Shown: positions 8,966 through 18,043 of the stretch, one piece after another
How the letters are laid out: every line of letters begins with the position of its first letter
How positions within the stretch are numbered: the first letter of the stretch is position 1
NCBI GenBank assembly: GCA_943912335.1
Contig: CALTUD010000009.1
Coordinates: 48,240-112,239, forward strand
DNA: 64,000 nt
Direction: 5' to 3'
Origin: an uncultured Acetobacteraceae bacterium
GTDB lineage: Bacteria > Pseudomonadota > Alphaproteobacteria > Acetobacterales > Acetobacteraceae
Made by a program: the position numbers and the translations under genes
The notes under the pieces: generated by a model
Seen by the model: the letters and a program-made list of their open reading frames with translations, nothing else
Told to the model about the DNA's origin: nothing
Databases searched by the model: none

Positions 8966-9336
8966 GCAACTTCTCCTATCGCTGTGGTCCTCTTTGGTGA
9001 CCACAATTCAGCCATGATTGCAAACTGAAACGACGAACGCCTTGGCGGCATTGTCGTTTTATTTGTCGGACTTCAGCGCAACGACAGCTCCGCACACAGG
9101 CGTTCCGTCCGATGCGTTCGTTTCGTTGACATCATGTCGGTGCCCATGACGCCCCAGCCCGGCCAGGGTTGCTCCGGACGGCCCGCCCGGCAGGCGGACA
9201 TGATTTGCCACACGCGGTCCGCGCCGGCGGACGCGGGAGTCGCCGCCATACCGTCAACAAACCTTCCCGGTTGGCCGGTTCCGGTGGCGGGGGTTTCGCT
9301 CTAGGCTCCCCCACCGTCATTCTGAGGAGAGATACG
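8966..9336. other. Divergent intergenic region between polyol operon and ppk
   Basis: There is no gene in this 371-bp stretch. It holds the leader of the polyol dehydrogenase on one side and of ppk on the other. Two signals stand out. AAACGAC (9028-9034) and GTCGTTT (9053-9059) form a 7-bp inverted repeat with an 18-base spacer. The 11-bp palindrome GACATCATGTC lies at 9128-9138, directly after TT of a TTGACA hexamer. The ppk ribosome site GAGGAG lies at the right end. Confidence 0.6.
9128..9138. promoter_or_regulatory. GACATCATGTC palindrome upstream of ppk
   Basis: This 11-bp perfect palindrome of form GACA-N3-TGTC overlaps a TTGACA hexamer (9126-9131). The identical 11 bases occur 31 bp upstream of both S53 peptidase genes (52919-52929 and 55229-55239). 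It is a candidate operator for a shared regulator; the regulator is not identified. Confidence 0.4.
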
Positions 9337-11655
9337 GTGGACGAGGCGGGCGCAGGCGTGACACGGAAGAGCGACGGCGCGAGGCAGCCGGCCCGTCGGC
9401 CGCGCACGGCGGCCAGAGCCGTTTCGGCGACGCCCGTCCGGCGCACACGCGCGGCTCCGGGCGAACACGCCCAGCCCGTGGCGCCGTCCCCCGCCGCGAT
9501 CGACGGCACCGCGCCGGAACGATTCATCAACCGCGAACTCTCCTGGCTCGACTTCAACCAGCGCGTGGTCGAGGAGGCCGACAACAAGCGCAATCCGCTG
9601 CTGGAGCGGGTGCGCTTCCTGTCGATCTCGGCCGGCAATCTGGACGAATTCTATTCCGTGCGCGTCGCGGGCCTGGTCGGACAGGTGCGCGAGGCCCTCA
9701 CGCAGCGCTCGCCGGACGGGCGCACGCCCGCGCAGCAGCTCGCCGCGGTCGGCGAACGTGCCCGGATCCTGCTGGCCGAACAGCAGCGCATCTGGAAGGA
9801 GCTGTGCCACGCGCTCGACGAGAACGGCATCACCGTGCTCGAACCCGCCGCGCTGGAAGACGAGGACCACGCCTGGCTCGAGAACCTGTTCATGGACCGG
9901 GTGTTCCCGATCCTGACCCCGCTGGCGATCGACCCCGCGCACCCGTTCCCGTTCATCCCCAACATGGGCCTCGGCCTCGTGTTCCGCTTGTTCGGGGACG
10001 AGGACAGACGCCACGCCATGAGCGGACTGATCATGCTGCCGGGGCAGGTGGAGCGCTTCATCCGACTGCCGGCGCGCGCCGGCGAGAAAGCGCCGCCTCG
10101 CACACGGTTCCTGATCCTCGAAGACCTGATCGGCATGTTTCTCAACCGCCTGTTCCCCGGCTTCCATGCCGAGGGCAAGGGCGTGTTCCGCGTGATCCGC
10201 GACACCGACGTCGAATTCGAGGACGAGGCCGAGGATCTGGTCCGCTCCTACGAGACCGCGCTGAAGCGCCGTCGCCGCGGCGTGGTGATCCATCTCGACA
10301 TCGACGGCTCCATGCCCGCCGAACTCGCCGAGCTGGTCGCCGACGAGTTCGAGGTCGAGGCCTCCGAGGTGCAGCGCCATGACGGCCTCGTCGGCGTCGT
10401 CGACGTGAAGCAGATCATCGTCGACGATCGCGCCGATCTGCTGTTCGTGCCCTATGTGCCCCGCTTCCCCGAGCGCATCCGCGATTTCGGCGGCGATTGC
10501 TTCGCCGCGATCCGCGCCAAGGACATCGTGGTGCATCACCCGTTCGAGAGTTTCGACGTGGTGGTGCAGTTCCTCCGTCAGGCCGCGCTCGATCCGGCCG
10601 TGGTCGCCATCAAGCAGACCCTGTATCGCACCTCGCGCGACAGCCCGATCGTCAAGGCGCTGATCGAGGCCGCCGAAGCCGGCAAATCCGTCACCGCCAT
10701 GGTGGAGCTGCGCGCGCGCTTCGACGAGGAGGCCAATATCCGCCTGGCCCGCACGCTGGAAGCGGCCGGCGTGCAGGTGGTGTTCGGCTTCGCCGAGCTG
10801 AAGACCCATGCCAAGCTCAGCCTCGTGGTGCGCCGCGAAGGCGGCACGGTGCGCTCCTATGCGCATTTCGGCACGGGCAACTACCACCCGATCACCGCGC
10901 GCATCTATACCGACCTTTCCTTCTTCACCGCCGACCCGGCGCTGACGCGGGATTCCGCGCGGCTGTTCAACTACATGACCGGCTACGCCAAGCCGGATTC
11001 CATGGATGCGATCGCTTTCAGCCCGCTCACCATACGCAGCACGCTGGTTTCGCTGATCGAAAAGGAGATCGCGCTCGCCGAGGCCGGCCGCCCGGCCCAG
11101 ATCTGGCTCAAGATGAACTCCATGGTCGATCACGAGCTGATCGACCATCTCTACCGCGCCTCCCAGGCCGGAGTGCGGGTGCTCGTCGTCGTGCGCGGCA
11201 TCTGCTGCCTGCGTCCCGGCGTGCCGGGCCTGTCGGAGAACATCCAGGTCAAGTCCATCGTCGGACGGTTCCTGGAACACAGCCGCATCTTCGTGTTCGG
11301 CAACGGCAACCGCATCCCGTCCCGCGACGCGCTGGTCTATATCAGCAGCGCGGACTGGATGGCGCGCAACATGGACTGGCGCGTGGAAAGCATGGTGCCG
11401 ATCCGCAACGCCACCGTGCACGCCCAGGTGCTCGACCAGATCATGGTCATGGAGCTGAAGGACAATCTGCAATCCTGGACGCTGGGCTCGGACGGAACCT
11501 GGACCCGTCTCGATCCGGGCGCCAAGCCGTTCTCGGCGCACGAATACTTCATGACCAACCCCTCTCTTTCCGGACGCGGTTCGGCAGGGCAGAAAGTGGC
11601 GCTTCCGGTGCTGCGGCCGCTGCCGCGCCGGCCCGACCGCATCCTGGAGGACTGA
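9337..11655 (+). CDS. ppk: Polyphosphate kinase 1
   Basis: PPK1 makes inorganic polyphosphate from ATP. The 772-residue protein has the N-terminal RFINRELSWLDFNQRV motif, the head domain (LTPLAIDPAHPFPFIPN), DIVVHHPFESFDVVVQFL, AVVAIKQTLYRTS, the autophosphorylated His in ELKTHAKLSLVVRREGG, GTGNYHPITARIYTDLS, and a second phospholipase D-like His region (FLEHSRIFVFGNG). GTG 9337 is preceded by GAGGAG at good spacing. About 60 residues before RFINREL are Arg/Ala-rich and not part of the usual fold, so the protein is slightly longer than the typical 690-740. The ppx gene follows directly. Confidence 0.97.
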   Translation: MDEAGAGVTRKSDGARQPARRPRTAARAVSATPVRRTRAAPGEHAQPVAPSPAAIDGTAPERFINRELSWLDFNQRVVEEADNKRNPLLERVRFLSISAGNLDEFYSVRVAGLVGQVREALTQRSPDGRTPAQQLAAVGERARILLAEQQRIWKELCHALDENGITVLEPAALEDEDHAWLENLFMDRVFPILTPLAIDPAHPFPFIPNMGLGLVFRLFGDEDRRHAMSGLIMLPGQVERFIRLPARAGEKAPPRTRFLILEDLIGMFLNRLFPGFHAEGKGVFRVIRDTDVEFEDEAEDLVRSYETALKRRRRGVVIHLDIDGSMPAELAELVADEFEVEASEVQRHDGLVGVVDVKQIIVDDRADLLFVPYVPRFPERIRDFGGDCFAAIRAKDIVVHHPFESFDVVVQFLRQAALDPAVVAIKQTLYRTSRDSPIVKALIEAAEAGKSVTAMVELRARFDEEANIRLARTLEAAGVQVVFGFAELKTHAKLSLVVRREGGTVRSYAHFGTGNYHPITARIYTDLSFFTADPALTRDSARLFNYMTGYAKPDSMDAIAFSPLTIRSTLVSLIEKEIALAEAGRPAQIWLKMNSMVDHELIDHLYRASQAGVRVLVVVRGICCLRPGVPGLSENIQVKSIVGRFLEHSRIFVFGNGNRIPSRDALVYISSADWMARNMDWRVESMVPIRNATVHAQVLDQIMVMELKDNLQSWTLGSDGTWTRLDPGAKPFSAHEYFMTNPSLSGRGSAGQKVALPVLRPLPRRPDRILED

Positions 11656-11709
11656 GTCCTGTCTGTTTCCCACACGCCCGGCCCGCAGGAACGCGCCAAG
11701 CGCGCCGCC

Positions 11710-13182
11710 GTGATCGATCTCGGATCGAACTCGATCCGTCTGGTCGTGTTCGAAGGCACGGCACGCAACCCGGTCACCATCTTCAACGAAAAGGCGGTGG
11801 TCAGGCTCGGGCGTGGGTTGGACAGCTCAGGCAAGCTCAACGCCGACGGCATGCGTCAGGCCCTGCTCGCCATGCAGCGCTTCCACGCCGTCGCGCGCTC
11901 GCTCGGCGCCGATCCGTTCGAGGTGCTGGCCACGGCGGCGGTGCGCGACGCCTCCAACGGCCCGGCCTTCGTGGAGGAACTGCACGCCCTCATGCCCGGC
12001 GTGCCGATCCGCATCCTGTCCGGCGAGGAAGAAGCCGAATACGCCGCGACCGGCGTGCGCTGCGGCCTGCCGCGCGCCGACGGCATCGTCGCCGATATCG
12101 GCGGCGGCTCGCTGGAGCTGGTCAGGCTGGACGCGGGCGAGAAGCGCTCGGCCCTCACGCTCCGCCTCGGCGTGATCCGCCTGTCGGACCGCGCCGGCGG
12201 CGATCTCGATCGCGCGCGCAGCATCGTCGAACAGGATCTCGCTTCGGTGGAGTGGCTGCGCGACGTTCCGGGTCCCACCCTGTTCCTGGTCGGCGGCGCC
12301 TTCCGCGCCCTGGCGCGCCTCCAGATCGCGCGCACCTTCTACCCGCTCAACATCGTCCACCAGTATGAGATGCGCCTCGACGAAGCGCGCGAGATGACCG
12401 GCTGGATCATCGGCTCCTCCAAGCGCACGCTGGAACGCCTGCCGGGCGCGCCGCGCAAGCGCCTCGACGATCTTCCTTACGCCGCCATCGTTCTCCGCCG
12501 CCTGCTGCGCCGCATCGCGCCGTCGCGCGTGGTGTTCTGCGTCGATGGCGTGCGCGAAGGCTGGTATATGCGCCATGTCGCGGCGGAATCGCTCGACGAG
12601 GAGCCGATGCTGGCCGCGGCACAGGGTCTGTGCCGCAGGCTCGGACGCAACCAGCTTCTGCCGCCCGCCCTGCTGAAATGGACCGACGCCGCCTTCGCCG
12701 GGCCGGACGGCGTTCTCGGCGGTGAAACCGAACAGGATCGCCGTCTGCGCGAGGCCGCCTGCTGGATGTCCGATACCGGCGCGTTCGATCACCCGGAATA
12801 CCGTTCGGAGCAAACCTTCCTGCGCGTGCTGCGACAGCAGGGCGTCGCCTTCGACCACCCTACACGCGCCTTTCTCGGCCTGACCCTGGCGATCCGCTAC
12901 GAGGCGGAGCCCGATCTGCCGTTCTTGCAACCGGCACGCCGTCTGCTCGACGTGGACGGGTTCCGTCGCGCCGAGGTGCTGGGCCTCGCCCTGCGTCTCG
13001 CCTACGCGCTTTGTGCGGGCGTCCCGGAATTGCTCGAAGGCACCAGCCTCGCCCCGGAAAACGGCGCGCTGGTGCTGCGTCTCGGCGCCGAGCGCGGCAT
13101 GTTCAACGGCGAAAGCGTCAGCCGCCGTCTGGATCGTTTGGCACAGGCGCTCGGCATGCAGCCGGAACTGGTCACGGCGTGA
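11710..13182 (+). CDS. ppx: Exopolyphosphatase (Ppx/GppA family)
   Basis: Ppx removes terminal phosphate from polyphosphate and counteracts PPK. Family motifs are VIDLGSNSIRLV at the N-terminus, a conserved SGEEEAEYAATGV, VADIGGGSLELV (phosphate-binding loop) and VGGAFRALARL; a C-terminal HD-like helical domain follows. Length is 490 residues from GTG 11710. That GTG has no ribosome site and removes part of the first strand. The frame is open back to the ppk stop, and a CTG at 11659 sits about 9 bases after GGAGG, so the true start may be CTG 11659. It overlaps cdh by 4 bp. Confidence 0.93.
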   Translation: MIDLGSNSIRLVVFEGTARNPVTIFNEKAVVRLGRGLDSSGKLNADGMRQALLAMQRFHAVARSLGADPFEVLATAAVRDASNGPAFVEELHALMPGVPIRILSGEEEAEYAATGVRCGLPRADGIVADIGGGSLELVRLDAGEKRSALTLRLGVIRLSDRAGGDLDRARSIVEQDLASVEWLRDVPGPTLFLVGGAFRALARLQIARTFYPLNIVHQYEMRLDEAREMTGWIIGSSKRTLERLPGAPRKRLDDLPYAAIVLRRLLRRIAPSRVVFCVDGVREGWYMRHVAAESLDEEPMLAAAQGLCRRLGRNQLLPPALLKWTDAAFAGPDGVLGGETEQDRRLREAACWMSDTGAFDHPEYRSEQTFLRVLRQQGVAFDHPTRAFLGLTLAIRYEAEPDLPFLQPARRLLDVDGFRRAEVLGLALRLAYALCAGVPELLEGTSLAPENGALVLRLGAERGMFNGESVSRRLDRLAQALGMQPELVTA

Positions 13183-14021
13183 GCCGGACGAAGAAGGGGA
13201 GGCGGTCGCGCCTCCCACTGACCGGCCTCGTTCTCGCGCTGCTGTTCCCGCTCGGCATCACCCAGGCCACGGCAGCCGATCCGGACGCGCTCTGGAAGAT
13301 CGTCAGCCAGCGCTGCGTGCCGGGCGAACGCGACCGTCACGATCCCGCCCCCTGCGTGTCGGTGGACGAGCCCGGCGGCGATGCGGTGCTCAAGGACATC
13401 ACCGGCCGCACCCAGTATCTGCTGATTCCGACCGCGAAGATCACCGGCATCGAATCCCCCGCCATTCTCGCCGAGGGCGCGCCGAACTTCTTCGCCGAAG
13501 CCTGGGCCGTCACAAAGCTGTCCCGAGACCGCTCCGGCCACGCTCTCACGCGTCGCGATTTCGCCCTGGCAATCAACTCCGAGCGCGGCCGCAGCCAGAA
13601 CCAGTTGCATATCCATGTGGACTGCATCCGTCCCGATATCCGCGCAGCGCTCGATCGCGCGTCGTCGCGCCTCTCCCGCCACTGGCAACCGCTCGGCGAA
13701 CGCCTCCGTCTGCATCGCTATCGCGCCCTCTGGATCGATGGCGACACGTTGGGCGACACCAATCCGTTCCGCCTGCTATCAGCATCCTTGAAGATTCCAT
13801 CCGAAGAGATGGGCCGTCACACCCTGGTCCTGGTCGGCGACACCAGACACGGCCGCCCCGGCTTCATCCTGCTCGACGGCAAATCCGGCGTGCTCACCAC
13901 CACGCTCACGGACGCGCGCGACATCACGCGACTGCGTCTCGGTCCAGGCTCCGGCGAGGAACTCGAAGACCATTCCTGCGCCATCGCCGATCGCGAACCG
14001 CTCCTGCCGGAAACGCACTGA
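13179..14021 (+). CDS. cdh: CDP-diacylglycerol diphosphatase
   Basis: Cdh hydrolyses CDP-diacylglycerol to phosphatidate and CMP at the periplasmic face of the inner membrane. The 280-residue protein has an N-terminal basic stretch and a hydrophobic signal/anchor (LTGLVLALLFPLGITQATA). It also carries the HIT-like catalytic motif NQLHIHVDC, with RCVPG and FFAEAWAVT as in Cdh proteins. The start GTG overlaps the ppx stop (GTGA), so translation is coupled to ppx, linking polyphosphate turnover and phospholipid precursor turnover in one transcript. It is slightly longer than the E. coli enzyme (about 250). Confidence 0.88.
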   Translation: MSRTKKGRRSRLPLTGLVLALLFPLGITQATAADPDALWKIVSQRCVPGERDRHDPAPCVSVDEPGGDAVLKDITGRTQYLLIPTAKITGIESPAILAEGAPNFFAEAWAVTKLSRDRSGHALTRRDFALAINSERGRSQNQLHIHVDCIRPDIRAALDRASSRLSRHWQPLGERLRLHRYRALWIDGDTLGDTNPFRLLSASLKIPSEEMGRHTLVLVGDTRHGRPGFILLDGKSGVLTTTLTDARDITRLRLGPGSGEELEDHSCAIADREPLLPETH

Positions 14022-14084
14022 TCGCGGCAAGGCGGCGTCGGAACGAACCGGTCGAACGGTCCGTCCCGACACGATCCGCGACGA

Positions 14085-14813
14085 TCAGCCCGCTTTGTGC
14101 GGCTCCGCGGTCGCCGCCGCCGGCTGCGTCGTGCTGGCCGAATTCTTCGGCGTCCCGTTGAAGCTCGCCACGTCGAAGCGCGCGCCATCCTCCAGCGACT
14201 TCAGCGTCTGGTTGGCCTCGTAGTAGTGACCATCCTTCAGCAGGTTCAGCGCATCCTGCGTCTTGCCGATCGAGCGCTCCAGCGGCACCACCTCCATGTC
14301 GAACGTCACGTTGATCCCGGCCAGACGCAGCGTGTCCATCGCGCCCTTCCTGTCGCCGGCCTTGATCTGGTGATCGGCCTTGGACAGGCTCGCCTGCTTG
14401 TCCGGCGTCGCGGTGTAGTTTTCGTCCAGCGTCATCGCGCCATCCACCGGCAGCCATTTCACCTTCCCGGTCAGGCCGTCATCCCCGCCCGTCTTCTGCG
14501 CCACGCCCGGCGGCGGAGTCAGGTCGGATTCCGCCTCGTTATAGGCGGCGACATCGGATCTGGCCTTCTGGAAGGCGGTCTCGGCGCTGCTCACGAGCTG
14601 CCGCGCCACGCCGGTCTTTCCATCGAAAATGGCGAGCCGGGCCAGGCGCACGTCGTGGAACGCGACCGCACCTTGCGTCGACAACATGCCGAAATCCTCG
14701 TTCGCCGCCGACTGCGCGGGCGACACGACCGGCGTCTGTTCGGCCGCGAAGGAGGCGGACGCCGTCAGGCACAGAGCAGCGGCAATCAACGCGATAGGTT
14801 TCTGAGAGAGCAT
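14085..14813 (-). CDS. YfdX family periplasmic protein
   Basis: This is a secreted protein of 242 residues with a signal peptide (ALIAAALCLTASASFAA). YfdX family features follow: the N-terminal helical repeat with VRLARLAIFDGKTGVARQLV, FQKARSDVAAYNEAESDL, and the later HQIKAGDRKGAMDTLRLAGI segment. In Enterobacteria YfdX is induced by the acid/EvgA response and has been proposed to act as a periplasmic chaperone; the role here is inferred only. ATG 14813 has AAGGACGAG upstream. The gene converges with cdh across 63 bp with no clear terminator, and the Kef-type antiporter gene lies upstream on the same strand. Confidence 0.85.
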   Translation of the reverse strand: MLSQKPIALIAAALCLTASASFAAEQTPVVSPAQSAANEDFGMLSTQGAVAFHDVRLARLAIFDGKTGVARQLVSSAETAFQKARSDVAAYNEAESDLTPPPGVAQKTGGDDGLTGKVKWLPVDGAMTLDENYTATPDKQASLSKADHQIKAGDRKGAMDTLRLAGINVTFDMEVVPLERSIGKTQDALNLLKDGHYYEANQTLKSLEDGARFDVASFNGTPKNSASTTQPAAATAEPHKAG

Positions 14814-15018
14814 TGTCTCGTCCTTTCATGTGAAGAACGAACAATCAACGTGTCGATACGCCGCCGGTTACATTAAAACAGCCTCACGAGCAGGCAACGG
14901 AACAGTCATCGTATCGTGGAGACTGTATCCGTCCCCGACCGGTGCTCCTGTGATCCCGCCCGGCGACCACGGAATACACCCGCCATCGTGGTGTCCGTTC
15001 GTCGGATGGGCACGCCTC

Positions 15019-16824
15019 TCAATCCGGACGGTCGGCCGCGAACAGCCCGGTCAGCTCGTCGTTCATCTGCTTCGCCGTCTGGATCAGTCGCTTCTCGTCG
15101 TCATGGTAGGGCAGCGTCTCGCGCAGCGCCCGCTCGTCGTGCTCGCGGAAGGTCTCGACGATCTGCTTGCGCGCATTCTCGCCGATGCCCAGCTCCTCCA
15201 GCACGGTGTCCGTCATCAACAGCGCGGAATGGAATGTCTCGCGCACCAGAGGCACGTTCCGCTTCATCAGCAGATGCGCGTGCTTGCGGTTGCGCGCCCG
15301 CGCCAGGATGCGCAGCCCGGGAAAATGCCGCTGCGCCACGTCCACCACGCGCAGAACGTCGTCCGGCTCGGCCAGCGTCACCACCAGCAGCTTCGCCGTC
15401 TCCGCCCCAGCGGCACGCAGCATCTCCGGACGCGCCGGATCGCCATAGAACACACGGGCACCGAACCGGCGCACCACCTCCACCTGGCTCGCATCCTGGT
15501 CCAGTGCGGTGAACGGGATGTTCTGCGTGCGCAGGATGCGGCCGACGATCTGCCCCATGCGGCCGAACCCGCAGATGATCACCGGCGCGTTCTGCAACGG
15601 CACCTCGTCGTAGACCGGCGCCTGACGCGCGGCGGCATCGAGGCGCGGCATCAGGAAACGCTCGCTGGCAGCGAACAGGATCGGCGTCGCGGCCATCGAC
15701 AACGCCACCGCCAGCGTCGCCTCCGCCGCCACGCTGCCGGGCAGGGTGCCCGCCGCCACGGCCGCCCCGAACAGAACGAACGAGAACTCGCTCCCCTGCG
15801 GCAGCGCCAGAGCAAACCGCACGGCATTCCGATTGTCCTGCCGCCCGATCCGGGCCAGCACGAAACAGATCAGGATCTTGATGCCGAGCAGCAGCAGAAC
15901 GTCGCGCCCGATCCGCAGCGGATCGGCCACCAGCAGCCCCAGATGCGCGCTCATGCCCACCGACATGAAGAAGAAACCGAGCAGAAGCCCCTCGAACGGC
16001 GCGATGTCGGCCTCCAGCTCGTGCCGGTATTCCGAGTTCGACAGCAGCACCCCGGCCAGAAACGCCCCCAGCGACATCGAAAGCCCCGCCGCCTCCGCCA
16101 GCCACGCCGTCAACGCCACCGTCAGCAGCGCCACGGCGGTGAAGGATTCCGGCGTCCGCGCCCCGCCGATCAACCGGAACAGGCGCGGCAGAAGCACCAG
16201 CCCGCCGAGCAGGATCGCCCCGATCGCGGCGATCCCGGTCCCGACCGCACGCCAGGGCAGGGCGCTCGCTTCCAGCGCATGCAGATCATGCGGATGCGAC
16301 AATCCGAGCAGCGGCACCAGCGCCACCAGCGGAATGAAGCTCAGATCTTGGAACAGAAGCACGGCGAACCCGTCCCGCCCGGCCCGCCCTTCCAGCAATT
16401 GCCGCTCGCCCAGCATCGGCAGAACGATGGCGGTGGACGACAAGGCGAGCCCGAGCCCCAGCGCGATCGCGGCCGGCCAGCCCAGGGTGAGGTCGGACAC
16501 GCTGGCCGCGGACCCGGCATGGATCGCCACCGCCAGAGCGGCGGCACAGCCGAACACCTGCGCGGCGCCCAGACCGAACACCGAACGCCGCAGCGTCCAG
16601 AGCCGGATCGGGCGCAGCTCCAGACCGATCAGGAACAAGAGCATCACCACGCCGAGTTCCGATACGGCCTGGATCTGGTCGATCCCAGACACCAGCCCCA
16701 GCACGTTCGGCCCGATCAACGCCCCGCCCACCAGATAACCGAGCACGCTGCCGAAACCGAGCCGGCGCGAGACCGGCACGGCGATCACGGAAGCCAGCAG
16801 AAGGGCGACCAGGGTGGACAGCAT
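15019..16824 (-). CDS. KefB/KefC-type monovalent cation:proton antiporter (CPA2)
   Basis: This is an inner-membrane cation/proton antiporter of 601 residues. The N-terminal part has about 12 hydrophobic segments with CPA2 features (LGYLVGGALIGPNVLGL, LGVVMLLFLIGLEL, ALSSTAIVLPML, GAFLAGVLLSNSEYRHELE). A cytosolic Rossmann TrkA-N domain begins at VIICGFGRMGQIVGRIL, followed by YGDPARPEMLRAAGA. This is the layout of glutathione-gated K+ efflux systems, although the glutathione-site residues cannot be judged here. ATG 16824 has GGAGC upstream; a 19-codon extension lacks support. The gene is monocistronic by context. Likely roles are K+/pH homeostasis and electrophile protection. Confidence 0.92.
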   Translation of the reverse strand: MLSTLVALLLASVIAVPVSRRLGFGSVLGYLVGGALIGPNVLGLVSGIDQIQAVSELGVVMLLFLIGLELRPIRLWTLRRSVFGLGAAQVFGCAAALAVAIHAGSAASVSDLTLGWPAAIALGLGLALSSTAIVLPMLGERQLLEGRAGRDGFAVLLFQDLSFIPLVALVPLLGLSHPHDLHALEASALPWRAVGTGIAAIGAILLGGLVLLPRLFRLIGGARTPESFTAVALLTVALTAWLAEAAGLSMSLGAFLAGVLLSNSEYRHELEADIAPFEGLLLGFFFMSVGMSAHLGLLVADPLRIGRDVLLLLGIKILICFVLARIGRQDNRNAVRFALALPQGSEFSFVLFGAAVAAGTLPGSVAAEATLAVALSMAATPILFAASERFLMPRLDAAARQAPVYDEVPLQNAPVIICGFGRMGQIVGRILRTQNIPFTALDQDASQVEVVRRFGARVFYGDPARPEMLRAAGAETAKLLVVTLAEPDDVLRVVDVAQRHFPGLRILARARNRKHAHLLMKRNVPLVRETFHSALLMTDTVLEELGIGENARKQIVETFREHDERALRETLPYHDDEKRLIQTAKQMNDELTGLFAADRPD

Positions 16825-16894
16825 TCGGCTCGGTGCTCCGTGGCGATTCCGGACGCCCTTTGCGCCGCCCCTCAGGATCACACACGATGCCGGA

Positions 16895-17932
16895 ATGATG
16901 AACCCATCGCCGTCGATCGTGGCCGTGCTCGCCCTGCTGGCCGCCAGTCCCGTCTACGCGCAAGGGATCCCGGGCGAACCGGACCCGAAACAGGTCGAAG
17001 CGCTCTGCCAGCGTTATGCCGACACGGAACCTCCGGCGGCGGACCTGCCGACGCCGGCGCAGCAGGCAATCCTCGCGCATTGCGACAGCGAGACCCTGCT
17101 CTACGGCATCGGGCGTCCCGCCGATCCGGCGCGGGCCCGGCTGTGCGCGTTCGTGGAAGCGGACAGCCTGGAGCAGGGTCACGAAGCCCCCTTGTTCGGC
17201 GGAACGTCGATCCTGACGACGATCTACGCCAACGGCATGGGCGTGCCCCGCAACAAGGCGCTGGCGGTGAAATACGCCTGCATGTCCCAAGACTCCATCG
17301 CCGCACGGCAATCGCGTGTCATGCACGTGGCCGGTCTCCTGCATGAGAGCTGGTATAAGCCGACCTTCTCGCCGTGCGACGACGCCACCAGCGGCGAAGC
17401 GGGCGGCGAATGCGCCGAACACGACGCCCGCTTCAAGGCGGTCGCTTTCGAAGCCGTGGTCGCGGCGTTCGCATCCAGGGTGCCGCCACGGGCACAGGCC
17501 GCTTTCGCCGGTCTCCGTGCTGCGCAGAAGCACTGGGCCGAGCTGCGTTCACAAAACGAGATCGACCTCAGCGGCACCCTGCGCGACGCCTTCGTGACCG
17601 AGGAGGAGCAACTCCAGAACGCCGATTTCGCCGCCATGCTCGAGCGTCTCGAGCGCGGCGCCCCGCCGAAGCTCGGCCGCGCCCAGCGCGATGCGGCGCA
17701 GAGACGGATCGACGCCGCCCTGCGCAAACTCCCTTCCGGCAAGGACGCCAAGCTCGGCGACACGACGATCGCCGCGAGCGATGTTCAGGCGACGCAGGCA
17801 GGCTGGATCGCCTATCGCGATGCCTGGGGCCGCTTCGCCGCTGCGGCCTACCCCGGCTGGGGCGCGGACGGCGCGGAGGCCTGGGTTTCCATCAAGCGGG
17901 CCGACATGCTGGAGCACCTGTTGGCGCAATGA
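16895..17932 (+). CDS. Exported protein with Sel1-like and LprI/DUF1311-like C-terminal region
   Basis: This is a 345-residue exported protein of unknown function. The signal peptide (VAVLALLAASPVYAQ) is followed by a Cys-containing region with a single Sel1-like repeat flavour (TTIYANGMGVPRNKALAVKYA). The C-terminal part resembles lysozyme-inhibitor LprI/DUF1311 domains: QAGWIAYRDAWGRFAAAAYPG with a Trp-x3-Arg pattern, although the usual Cys of that motif is missing. Start ATG 16895 or 16898 (double Met) is 70 bp from the divergent antiporter start. A role as an envelope protein or lysozyme inhibitor is only a guess. Confidence 0.75.
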   Translation: MMNPSPSIVAVLALLAASPVYAQGIPGEPDPKQVEALCQRYADTEPPAADLPTPAQQAILAHCDSETLLYGIGRPADPARARLCAFVEADSLEQGHEAPLFGGTSILTTIYANGMGVPRNKALAVKYACMSQDSIAARQSRVMHVAGLLHESWYKPTFSPCDDATSGEAGGECAEHDARFKAVAFEAVVAAFASRVPPRAQAAFAGLRAAQKHWAELRSQNEIDLSGTLRDAFVTEEEQLQNADFAAMLERLERGAPPKLGRAQRDAAQRRIDAALRKLPSGKDAKLGDTTIAASDVQATQAGWIAYRDAWGRFAAAAYPGWGADGAEAWVSIKRADMLEHLLAQ

Positions 17933-18043
17933 TCGATCGCAGGCGTCGCCAGGTCTGGCTGCGCGAGAACGGTTCGGCTGCCTTTGCCGGCATGCGCCCC
18001 CAGACGCTCCTGTCGTCGACCCTCCGATCGTCCCGGTCCGGCC

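Noticed and set aside
9028..9059. AAACGAC/GTCGTTT inverted repeat before the polyol operon
   Set aside because: Arms are only 7 bp with an 18-base spacer; noted in the intergenic entry but too weak to call an operator.
9301..11673. 790-codon minus-strand frame opposite ppk
   Set aside because: It is an antisense shadow of PPK1, with no start signal or domain.
14830..17346. Long plus-strand reading frame opposite the Kef antiporter gene
   Set aside because: It is antisense to a clear CPA2 gene, is Arg/His/Gln-rich with no domain, and has no ribosome site; long antisense frames are expected at this GC content.
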